Assembly (NCBI GenBank): GCA_003615045.1
Contig: ML014199.1
Location: forward strand, 1 to 64,000
Length of the DNA: 64,000 bases
Direction of reading: 5' to 3'
Origin: Caulochytrium protostelioides
Taxonomy: Eukaryota; Chytridiomycota; Caulochytriomycetes; Caulochytriales; Caulochytriaceae
Part shown: piece by piece, positions 41,054 through 49,806 of the stretch
How positions within the stretch are numbered: the first letter of the stretch is position 1
Layout: each line of letters starts with the position of its first letter
The notes under the pieces: model-generated
Database searches by the model: none
What the model saw: only the letters and a program-made list of their open reading frames with translations
Told to the model about the DNA's origin: nothing
Position numbers and translations under genes: made by a program

Positions 41054-43888
41054 ATGGTGAACCGCCAAGAGGAAGACGCGCTGCTGGCGCTGCTTGACGA
41101 CGACACGTCCGACGCCGAGGGCCGCGCGTGCGAGGACAGCCGCCGTGGCGACCGGTCCGTCGACACGGGAGCCGTCGATGCCACTGCTGCTGCCGATGGC
41201 GCCCCCACGTCGCCCCGACGACGGTCGCCCACGCCCACACGGGCCGCTGCACAACGGCTGCCGCCATCGCTACCGTCGCCACCGCCACCCCTGCGGCGTG
41301 CCAAGGGGCTGCGCAGCGCCATGCGCGCGCCACGTGGCGCAGGCGCCGACGCGAAACCCGCCGGCCGCGGCGTCACGATCACGACGGCCGCGCCGGAGAT
41401 GACGCCCGACGACCGGCTGGACGCCATCGTGCGCTCCCGGCAGCTCGCGGCGTCGCGCGAGGCGCTGTACGCGTCGCTGGCGAAGCGCGCGCGGCTCGAC
41501 CCGGACGGCGACGCCACATCGGACGTGGCCCTCGCGGGTGATCAGGACGGCGACGGCGACGGTGACGACGACAGCGGCGACAGCGGCGACATCGACGGCG
41601 TCGATGCCGATCCCGCCGCCCGTCTGCTGGTGCCGCGGGCCCCTGGCGACGGCGGGGTCACGGAGACCTCCCGCACTGTGGGCCAGTGGATCGCGGAGGG
41701 CTGGACTCAGTCGGGCTGGCGGCACCAGACGGTCCAGCGCGACCCGAGCACGGTGCCGCTGCCGCTGCCGTTATGGCAGTGGCTCCCTGACGAGCTGCTC
41801 GCGCCGTCGCCGCCGCCGCCGTCGCCGTCCTCCCGCGCCACGGGGCTTCCACATGCGGCCTCAGCGGATGCGATGGAAACGTGTGATGAAACCGAGGATG
41901 GCGATGGCATCGCTGAGGCCGGCGAGACCGGCAGTAGCAGCAGTAGCAGCGGCGATGCGAGCGACGACGATCGCGAGCCGGGGCGAGGACCGCAGTATCG
42001 GCGGTCGCGGCCGGATCCGAATCCGATGCGACAGCTGCTGCTGGAGGCGCTGCGGGCCAGCGGCATGCCGATGCGCGTGGGCCCGCACGACCCGCTCGCG
42101 GACCGGCTGACGACGGCGGCGTGGCAGAACGCATGGGCGATGGCGCTCAGCGGGGACCTCCTGCAGCCCGTGCTCATGGGTGCGCGGCCCCCGCCCGGCC
42201 GGCTACTCGATGCGCTGTGGCAGACGCTCCTCACGCTGCGGGCGCGACTCGAGCCGCTGCGCCGCCGCGCCGCCGACCTCCTCATCCGGGGGCTCGGCCG
42301 CGCCCGTGCCGCCGACCTGCCTGCCTGGCTGCCCTCCGACGCGGCGCGGCCGACAACAGCGGCGCCCCTGCTCGTGAGCCTGCTCGCGTGGGTGCTGCGT
42401 CACACGGCGGTCGTCCCCATCGACACGCCCGCGGCGCGGGCGGCACGGCATGCCCGCGAGGGGTGCGGTGCGGCGTGGCGCGAGGCGTGGCGGACGCCCG
42501 CGCAGTCCGCAGCCGTCCGGGGTCTCGTCGCGCTGCTGGACGTCGTCGCACAGGCCATGGCCGTCGTCGCCGCCAAGCGCGACGTCCTCGCCGGCGCCGT
42601 CCCGCTCGTCCTCGACGATCCGATCCTTGGCGGCCTGCCGCTCGACGCGGCGGTCCCCTTTCTCCGGTGGCTCGCGCCGCTCGTCATTGACGACGCCCTC
42701 GCTGGCCACCGCGAGGGGCTCGAGAGTCTGCTGCGCCACATCCCGCTGCTGCTCACCGAGCCCTTTGAAGACTTCCGCGCCATCCGGCCGTGGCTCCTCC
42801 CCGACCTGGCTATGGCCGACATCGAAGCCGACGCCGACATGGAAGCCGGCCAGGCCATCAAGGATCCAGATGTCCGCCTCATCCGGTATCATGCCGGCCT
42901 GGCGCACAGCGAGCGCTGTGCCATGATCTCGGAGCAGTGGGCCGTGGTCATGCAGGACCAAGCGTGCGCACTGCTGACGGCGATTCTCGCCGATCTGCCG
43001 GTCCCGCCCGGGTCGCCCGCGGCGCCGTCGCTGGTGCGGGTCGCGGGCCCGCGGACGTGGCGGACATTCCTCCCCACGGTGACGCGCCACCTGACGCTGG
43101 CGCGGTCCACGTGCCGCGGCGATGCCGCCGACACACCTCGCAAACGGCGCTTTTTCCTTCGCATGGCGCTCGCCGTGGATGCGCTCGTCGCCGCCATGGG
43201 TGGGTTCACCCTACTCTTTCAGGGCGTCACGGTGATCAAGCATGCCATGAACCTCTACGACACGCCGCACGATGTGGGTGCCGCGCGGCATCCCGACGAC
43301 AGCGCCAGCGGCGATAGCGACGACGGCAGCGATGGCAGCGACGGCGGCGAGGATGAAGACGAGGATGAGACGGCGACGAGGACGGCGAGGAGGCGGTTGG
43401 CAGACGCGGAGACGGCGAGGGAGATGTCCGCGCAACGACGGCGGGATGCCGACGAGATGCCGCCGCCCGTGCCGCTGGCGTGGCCGCTGCCGCCGTCGGC
43501 GTCCGCGGTGACGTCGGGGTTCCACACGCCGGCGGCAGTCTTCGACGTCGTGGCGACGCTGCCGCCCGTGGCGCAGCGGCTCGGTGAGCACGAGACGCTC
43601 GTGGGCACGCTGAAGGCGTGGCAGCACGCGGCGCTCGCCCTGCAGAACCTGCTCTCGGACCCGGGCATGGTGCTCGAGCAGATGGCCATCAAGGAGCAGC
43701 TGGCATGGATCCACCAGGGCGTGACGGCGTTCCGCGGGTTCCTGATGGCGCGCAAGCATGCGCCGATGCCGGCGCTGCCGCGGTCCGTCGTGCACAGCCG
43801 CTCGGGGCGGCCCGCTTCGAACCTAGTTCAGATGCCGCTCAACTTTGCCCGCGCCTCGTCGTCGCCGTCGTCGCCATCGCCGCCATGA
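41054..43888 (+). CDS. Large helical protein of unknown function (944 aa)
   Basis: I do not recognise this protein. From ATG 41054 (start MVNRQEEDALLALLDDDTSD) the first 330 or so residues are acidic and disordered with Asp/Ser runs. A possible short motif follows: RTVGQWIAEGWTQSGWRHQT. From about residue 325 to 740 the sequence becomes Leu/Ala/Trp-rich and looks folded and all-helical (for example LLDALWQTLLTLRARLEPL, FLRWLAPLVIDDAL, EPFEDFRAIRPWLLPDLAM). After another acidic Asp/Glu insert (about 43300-43370) a shorter folded end follows (HETLVGTLKAWQHAALALQN). Absence of introns and a strong G/C third-position bias support real coding. The N-terminal acidic segment plus helical repeats suggest a nuclear scaffold, but this is inference only. 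Confidence 0.75.
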   Translation: MVNRQEEDALLALLDDDTSDAEGRACEDSRRGDRSVDTGAVDATAAADGAPTSPRRRSPTPTRAAAQRLPPSLPSPPPPLRRAKGLRSAMRAPRGAGADAKPAGRGVTITTAAPEMTPDDRLDAIVRSRQLAASREALYASLAKRARLDPDGDATSDVALAGDQDGDGDGDDDSGDSGDIDGVDADPAARLLVPRAPGDGGVTETSRTVGQWIAEGWTQSGWRHQTVQRDPSTVPLPLPLWQWLPDELLAPSPPPPSPSSRATGLPHAASADAMETCDETEDGDGIAEAGETGSSSSSSGDASDDDREPGRGPQYRRSRPDPNPMRQLLLEALRASGMPMRVGPHDPLADRLTTAAWQNAWAMALSGDLLQPVLMGARPPPGRLLDALWQTLLTLRARLEPLRRRAADLLIRGLGRARAADLPAWLPSDAARPTTAAPLLVSLLAWVLRHTAVVPIDTPAARAARHAREGCGAAWREAWRTPAQSAAVRGLVALLDVVAQAMAVVAAKRDVLAGAVPLVLDDPILGGLPLDAAVPFLRWLAPLVIDDALAGHREGLESLLRHIPLLLTEPFEDFRAIRPWLLPDLAMADIEADADMEAGQAIKDPDVRLIRYHAGLAHSERCAMISEQWAVVMQDQACALLTAILADLPVPPGSPAAPSLVRVAGPRTWRTFLPTVTRHLTLARSTCRGDAADTPRKRRFFLRMALAVDALVAAMGGFTLLFQGVTVIKHAMNLYDTPHDVGAARHPDDSASGDSDDGSDGSDGGEDEDEDETATRTARRRLADAETAREMSAQRRRDADEMPPPVPLAWPLPPSASAVTSGFHTPAAVFDVVATLPPVAQRLGEHETLVGTLKAWQHAALALQNLLSDPGMVLEQMAIKEQLAWIHQGVTAFRGFLMARKHAPMPALPRSVVHSRSGRPASNLVQMPLNFARASSSPSSPSPP

Positions 43889-44076
43889 CCACGGCGACGG
43901 GGCATCTGAGGCTACGGCGGTCGATCATCATAGACATCTAATTGATACCGATCGATACGGAGACGGATACGGATCCCGCGCCTCTCGCGACATATCGCAG
44001 GGGTGCGGCCGCGAGGGCAGAGTCGGAGGAGGGCCCCATGAGGGCCCCGGAGCTGGGGGAGCTGGAAGGAACCGCA

Positions 44077-44894
44077 TCATGCATGCGGTCGTGTGGGGTC
44101 GTGCAGGCGCACAGTCGACGCCGTGGTCGAGACGTCGCCCGCCGTCGTCTCGTCCATCGCGTCCATCACGTGCAGCGCCGCGCCGGGGTGCCACGCGCCG
44201 TCCAGGTCGCCGTCGCCGTCGCCGTCGCCGTCGGCCTCCATGTCGACCTCGATGCCGTCGTCGCTCAGAGCGTGGCCGTCGCCGTAGGCAGCCGAAGACG
44301 GCGACGGCGACGGCGACGGGACGTTTGCCCCCGCACCGACGTTGGCGATGCCATGGTCGCCGTCGTCGCCGTGGTCATGGTCATGGTCATGGTCACGGTG
44401 GGCTTCGGGGGAGTCGAGTGCGTCGTCGGGATGCGGGCCGTCGGCCAGATTGAGTCGCACGCCCAGCGGGACGGTCGCACGGCCCTGGCTTTGCTTTGAC
44501 TGCACCAAGCGGTCGCCATATCCAGACGCGGCACGATCCGGCATCATCGGGAATCATCAGGAATCATCAGGAATCATCAGGAATCACCAGGGATCACCAG
44601 GGATCGTTCCATGCAACACTCCAAACACGTCGTGAGTGATCACCGAGCACAGGCGTACGGGGTCATGGCCCGCCATGAACTGGTACCGCGGCGACGATCC
44701 CAGCGCCAAGGCGGACTTACCTGAATCAGCAGCGCGGCCTCGCGACGCCGCGTGGCGCGGAGTTCCGTCGAGAACGTCCGCTCCTGGTAGAACAGCGGTA
44801 GTCCGGAGAACATCTTGGGCCGATGTTGATTCAGCAGTGGCAGCGGGGAGGAGCGCAGATGCACATGTTGAGGAGAGGGCGCCATCCGTTCCAT
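44077..44894 (-). CDS. Small acidic protein, two exons; possibly APC15-like
   Basis: Exon 1 44721-44894, exon 2 44077-44499, about 198 aa, phase 0. The donor GTAAGT at 44720 and acceptor TGGTGCAG at 44500 join REAALLIQ to SKQSQGRATVPLGVRLNL, a smooth helical-then-conserved-looking segment. The N-terminus is short with MFSGLPLFYQERTF; the second half is very acidic and His/Asp-rich (DHDHDHDHGDDGD, IEVDMEADGDGDGDGD). The overall plan is a short Pro-Leu-Phe start, one helix, a VPLG motif and a long acidic tail. It resembles the anaphase-promoting complex subunit APC15/Mnd2, but the similarity is weak and by eye only. The tail is encoded partly by GTCGCC hexamers. The gene is divergent from the LIM gene. 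Confidence 0.5.
44500..44720 (-). other. Intron with 10-bp tandem repeat
   Basis: Inferred intron of the small acidic protein gene. It contains four to six copies of a GGAATCATCA-like decamer (about 44547-44604) near its acceptor side on the minus strand. Confidence 0.55.
44547..44604. repeat. Decamer tandem repeat (GGAATCATCA)n
   Basis: About six tandem 10-base units; the last two are diverged to GGGATCACCA. AT-richer than the surroundings. Confidence 0.88.
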
Positions 44895-45930
44895 TCGCCC
44901 AGGACCCTCTCGATGCCCGTCGCCTCGCATGCTCCGACGGAGACCCTCGCGTGACTCGAGCAGCCGGCGTGGGACTCCGGCGTGGAATTCCAGAGGCGGC
45001 CGCGCGGGCGGCGTTCCGATGGCGAGATGGCCACCGCCACGCGGCATCCCATCGCACCACCGCACCAGGCGCCGCTGCCCCCCCATACCGCAGTCGCCGA
45101 CGCCGCCGACGCCACGGCCCTGCCCGCCTCACGAGGCGCAGGCGCCTCCGGCTCCGTCATCGCCGATCCTTCGAAAGACGCCGAGGTCTCCTAGCCAACG
45201 TGGATCCGGAAGGCCCACATGCGACCGCTGACGCCTGCTTCGCACGCATGCACGGATGGCGGTATCACGGTAGTCGGTATCACGGGATAGAGATAGCTTG
45301 GCGCCGCCCGCACGGCACGGCGTCCGCGGCGAGCCGCGCCTTCCGTCATGCATTCCGGCATCGTCGCTGCCGCGGTCGCCGGCCGCGGCGCCGATCGAGA
45401 GGCGAGGCGTGCGGGTGCCGCGTTTCCCCGCGGTCGCGTTTCCCCAGCGGCCAGCTTCCGCGCCTGCGCTGCGCCCCCCACCGCAGATCGCCACGAGACG
45501 ACGGCCAGGTGTGTCATGCTTCAATCTCCGACGCCGGCGCCGGCGCGCCAATGGATACAGCGGACGTCGCCGCTACGGCGGGCATGGCGGCGAGCAACGA
45601 GAAACGCGAGACCTACAACCACATCATCGTGGCCGAGGTCACGTGGCGAGCGAACGAGCGTCTCTTGGGCGTGGCGGCCGCATGGCACGCACGCCGTCGG
45701 CGAGCGCTGGGATGAGCGAGACGGTTCGTGGACGTTTCGATCGCCGAGACCGCCTGGTAGACGGGCTATCCGCCGCTGCCGCCCGTCGCACAACCCCAGC
45801 TGCCTCATGTCATTATCGTAGCCTGGCCCGCCATCCTTCAACGAGTGATCGCCGTCGCCTGGACGACGGAACCGCCGACAAATCGGAGTCACTCGCGTCC
45901 CGCTGCCACACGCGCGTTCTCCGCCCGAGG
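44895..45930. other. Divergent region upstream of LIM gene
   Basis: No supported gene. Long open frames on both strands have no recognisable features. The LIM-gene promoter should lie here. Confidence 0.5.
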
Positions 45931-47264
45931 ATGAGCCCTAACGCGGCCGAAGCCAGTACGACGGCGCTGGCCAACGTGCCGTGCGAGATCTGCAAAGAAC
46001 CGATCCCCGACGCGCACGCCGTCCATGCAGGCGACCACTCGCTGCACCGCGACTGCTTTCTGTGCCACCACTGTCTCCTGCCCTTCCCGGAAGACTCCTT
46101 TATCGCGTTCGATGGCGGCCTTTACTGCGAGCAGGACTACGCGCTCCTCTACGGGTAACGTGATGAGACGCTCATTCGTCGGGCGTGCCCGACGCGCCAT
46201 TGGGGTTGAGGACTTCGTCTCACACAGGTCGGTTTCATTTTTTTTTCGATGACGGCAAAACACACCCGATGGCAATGATCGTTGCAGAGAGCGCTGTGCG
46301 CGCTGTGCGGATTTGATTACCGGCCGGTGCGTCAATGCGATGGACGCGAAATGGCATCCTGAGCACTTTACTTGCGACGTCTGCGGCAAGGTCCTCTCGG
46401 GCGGCAACTTCACCAAGCGCAAGGGCATGCCCCATTGTCGCGGGTGCTTCCCGATCGAGCCGTCCGCGCTGCAGATGGAGGAGTGTGGCCGGTGTAAACA
46501 ACCCATCGACGTCGATGAGCCGACGCTGACTCTGGCTGATGGCATCAAGTACCACGCGCGCCACTTCACGTGCACGCTGTGCAAGACGATGCTGACGCAG
46601 AACTGCAAAGGCCAGGGCGGCAAGCTCTACTGCGCGGGGTGCTTTGAGCAACTCGGTTTGCGGATCTGCGTGGCATGCCACCGTCCCATCGGCGGCCGCG
46701 TCATCACTGCCCTGGGCAAACAGTATCATCCCGAACACTTCGTGTGCACCAAGTGCGAGCGGCCCTTCCAGGGCTCCCGTTACTGGGAATACCAGGAGAA
46801 ACCTTATTGCGAGCTGCACTACAACGAGATGATTGGTGCCATGTGTGGCTACTGCTACGAACCCGTGGAGGGCGCCGGTAAGTGATCGAGAAGGATCGAA
46901 CCCCCTCTAGAAAGATGAGCGGTATCTCGTTATTCGGCGCATGATGGGGGATTCCCGAACTCATCCAGGTATACTCCTTTTTTTTGCATGACTGTATATA
47001 GTGGTCACTGCTTTGAATCGCAAGTGGTGTTGCCGACACTTCATGTGCGTGGTCTGCAACAGCCCGCTGCTCAGCGAGTCTAAGAGCCGCTACTTTGAGT
47101 GGGACCTCAAGCCCATGTGCGGCGGGTGCTTCGACGGCTTGCCCCTCAACGAGCGCAAACAGCTGCACAGCTTCATTTCGCTTCAAAAGAAGTGCCAGCA
47201 GGCGATTGCGGCCGCTGCGGCCAAGCGTCTCACCAAAGCCCGAAAAGCCGAAGCGAAGCGCTAG
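45931..47264 (+). CDS. PINCH/LIMS-like protein with five LIM domains
   Basis: Three exons (45931-46154, 46288-46877, 47002-47264) give 358 aa, near PINCH-1 (325 aa). The five LIM domains start at CEICKEPIPD, CARCADLITGRCVNAMDAKW, CGRCKQPIDVDEP, CVACHRPIGGRVITALGKQ and CGYCYEPVEG-AVVTALN, each with the paired Cys/His zinc knuckles (for example WHPEHFTCDVC, YHARHFTCTLC, YHPEHFVCTKC). The order and the LIM2-LIM5 internal sequences follow PINCH closely. The protein ends in a Lys/Ala-rich helix as in PINCH (KKCQQAIAAAAAKRLTKARK). In animals PINCH binds ILK and parvin at integrin adhesions and links to actin. Both introns fall in phase and split conserved LIM domains cleanly (GGTAACG and GTAAGT donors). 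In a walled fungus the role would be novel; a paxillin-like or other LIM-only protein is the alternative. Confidence 0.88.
46155..46287 (+). other. LIM gene intron 1
   Basis: Donor GTAACG at 46155, acceptor TTGCAG ending at 46287. The join restores Gly-Glu-Arg-Cys and starts LIM domain 2 in frame. Confidence 0.82.
46878..47001 (+). other. LIM gene intron 2
   Basis: Donor GTAAGT at 46878, acceptor TATATAG ending at 47001, after a T-run. The join gives VEGAVVTALN, matching PINCH LIM5. Confidence 0.85.
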
Positions 47265-47490
47265 GAGAATTTCCCCCTGGCTTGCTTGTGGCACGCGGCG
47301 GCTTCCGCACACTTTCGCGATCGTTCCTCCCCGTGATACAACGTATGGAATGAGGAGATTCGCACGTCATGTACAAAAAAAAAGAGAAAAACCAACCAAG
47401 CAAGCGATGGGGCGTGGAGCGAGCACCAAGAGAGCAGAAGGGTGGGAACGATGGCGGCCATGCCCCTGGAGGTCGCGTGCTGCTGCGGTT

Positions 47491-48700
47491 TTATCGCGAA
47501 TTCAGCTCGCTGCCGATGCGGTAGCCGCCAAGACTGCCCCACTCGATCTTCATCTTGGTGACGGGGAGCGCGCGGCGCAGGTGCTTGAAGACGGTGTCCG
47601 AGAGCTCGGTGTAGCTCGCGTTGATGGCGTTCTGGTAGGCGTTCTCGGCGTTGCGCACGCCGGCCATCGTCGGCGCCAGCGCGCCGGGCGCCGACCACGA
47701 CCCCCCGAGCGACGGCAGCAAGACCTCCTTCGTGTTCGTCAGCTGCACGTTGCCGTCCTCGTAGTAGTGCACGGCCACCTCGAACGTGCCCTGGACCTTC
47801 TCCGCCCCGGCGGCCGCGGCCTCGCCGCCCACCGAGCTGCCCGGCGACTCCGGGGTGGCGCCGGCGAGAGGAAAGACCCAGGTCACGCGCCAGCGGCCCG
47901 TCCAGAAGGAGGAGGGGTTATACTTGGAGCCGACGATGGTGGCGACGAACGCGGGCCCGGCGGGCAGGACGGCGCCGGGCGTCTCGTGGCGGTCGCGGGC
48001 CTGCGGATCGACATACACGACGGCCACGTGGCCGTCCGAGGGATAGAACTCCGACACGTGGGCCTCCATGGCGCTCTCGAGCTGCGCGCGCAGCGCCTCG
48101 ATCTCCGCCGGAAGCGCGGGCGCCGGGTGCGTCGCGACGACGGCGAGGCGCAGCACGTCGACGTCGACATAGCGGCTCGTTTTGGGGTCGAGGAAGCGCG
48201 CGTGGGCGCTGCTGTCGGCGGCCGGCGCGACGCGATTGTACGGGGAGAGCACGAGCTTGCGCGACTCGGTGGCGAGCGAACCGGACGAGCTGTGGACGGA
48301 AGCGGCCGCGGCCGCGGACGCCGCGCCGGGGTCGAGCAGCACGGCGCCATAGTTGGTCGTGTGGTAGTCGGCGAACGTGTGAGGGATGTGGTCTCTCAAC
48401 AGCGCGTCGTTGCCGACCAGCACGCGGAGATCTAAGCCATGAATGCGCGCATCGCCCCGAGAAATCGATCAAGCAATCACCCGTGAGTGACGGTGTTTCG
48501 GTGATGGGAAGCGGGTCCGGCGGGCCGGTCGTCGCCGCGGCGGGGACGCGACGCGACGCGACGCGACGCGACGGGCGGAGCGGTGCAAGGGACGACTTAC
48601 CGTTGAAGACATCTTGGACCTCGCCCGGCGGCGCCCGGCTGAGGAAATCGCTGACGATCTGGAGCTGCCGCTCCTCGTCAGGCGAGTCGGACGGCGGCAT
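47491..48700 (-). CDS. CAP1: F-actin capping protein alpha subunit (CapZ alpha)
   Basis: Two exons (48601-48700 and 47491-48431), 346 aa. Exon 1 has EERQLQIVSDFLSRAPPGEV, matching the conserved 'APPGEFNEVFND' N-terminus; the splice continues as DLRVLVGNDALLRDHIPHTFADY. The late signatures are all present: FWTGRWRVTWVFPL, VAVHYYEDGNVQL, EVLLPS, NAENAYQNAINASY, HLRRALPVTKMKIEW and the final GYRIGSELNSR. CapZ alpha pairs with the beta subunit to cap actin barbed ends at cortical patches. The extra length over the usual about 280 residues comes from Ala/Gly-rich inserts around residues 60-75 and 210-225. The intron 48432-48600 carries a GCGAC tandem repeat. The gene is convergent with the LIM gene, about 226 bp apart. 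Confidence 0.93.
48432..48600 (-). other. CapZ alpha intron with pentamer repeat
   Basis: Donor GTAAGT at 48600, acceptor GGCTTAG at 48432 on the minus strand. A run of ACGCG pentamers lies at about 48544-48574. Confidence 0.87.
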
Positions 48701-49806
48701 GGCGAGCAGGCAGACTGACGGATGACAGACGAGTGCGGCGTCGGCAGGCGGGCGGGAGCGTCGGTGGCGCAGCGAGACGGCCCTGAACACGGATATGCCC
48801 ACAGCGAGAATGACGGTCGACGGCGAGCAAACGAAGAGACCCACGGGCCGATGCACGAAGAGCGGTACGATGGGAGTGGACGCCGCGGACGCCTTCGACC
48901 TGCCATATATCCCTTCCCATCCCCTGGTGGTGCGATCATCCCCTTTCCGTGACGAGGATCTCGCGTCAGCGCTGCCGCGCGGCGATGCCCCGCCGTCGCG
49001 CCTGGCCTCGCATCACCACGCACCGCACCGTTTCGCAGCGTCGCAGGTGAGTCGAGCGCCGCGGCCAAGCGACGCCGGTGGCGCGGCGTCCCTGCCCATC
49101 GCACGTGGTGGCCGTCCTCGGGCTGCGATCTCGGGCATTCGCGCGGCGCAGGGAGGGCGACGGGCGGCCGATCGCGTCGCGCCGGTGCCATGGCGCGTTC
49201 CGCTCGCCGCCGCGGCCGCGAGCGGCGCCACGCGTTTTGGGCAGGAGGCCGCCGCCGTCGCCGCCGTCGCCGCCGCCGCCGCCGCCGCCGCCGCCATCAG
49301 CGCAGCGCGGCGCGGCCCATGCGCGTTGGCTGCTGCCGCGGCGCTGCGCCGCCGCCCCAATCGACCCAAGCCGATCGGCTGAGCGCCGAGCGCTTAGAGC
49401 TCGAGGGGTCCAGCGCCGCCCGCGGCCGCCGGCGATGCGCCAGACATCACGCCATCACGTGGCACGTCACGTGCCTTCGGTTCCACAGCGCTAGCTCACC
49501 GAGGACACTATCATACGATACCGTAAGCGTTGATGCCATCGGCGAGGGCCGTTCAGAGGACGATGCGCGCTGACGGTCGGGTGACCCCAAGCTGTTGGCA
49601 TTCGCATCCGTGGCCCGACCCTGCGCCGCATCGCTGCCGGTGACCTCCCCTTCCAGCTGCCGTACCACGCTGCCGCCGGACCCCAAGTCGCGGCCTTGCT
49701 CGCTCTGCCGCGGCCGTGGCTTCCATCGAACAGGAGTGAGGCAACCAGGAGGCGGGGCTCCTGAGCGCATCGTCGGGAGCGCGACGGGTCCGGCCACACC
49801 AGCAGG
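48701..49806. other. Divergent region CapZ alpha / PMS2
   Basis: No supported gene. Both neighbours start outward from it. It contains a CCG/GCC-rich stretch at about 49248-49300. Open frames are compositional. Confidence 0.55.
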
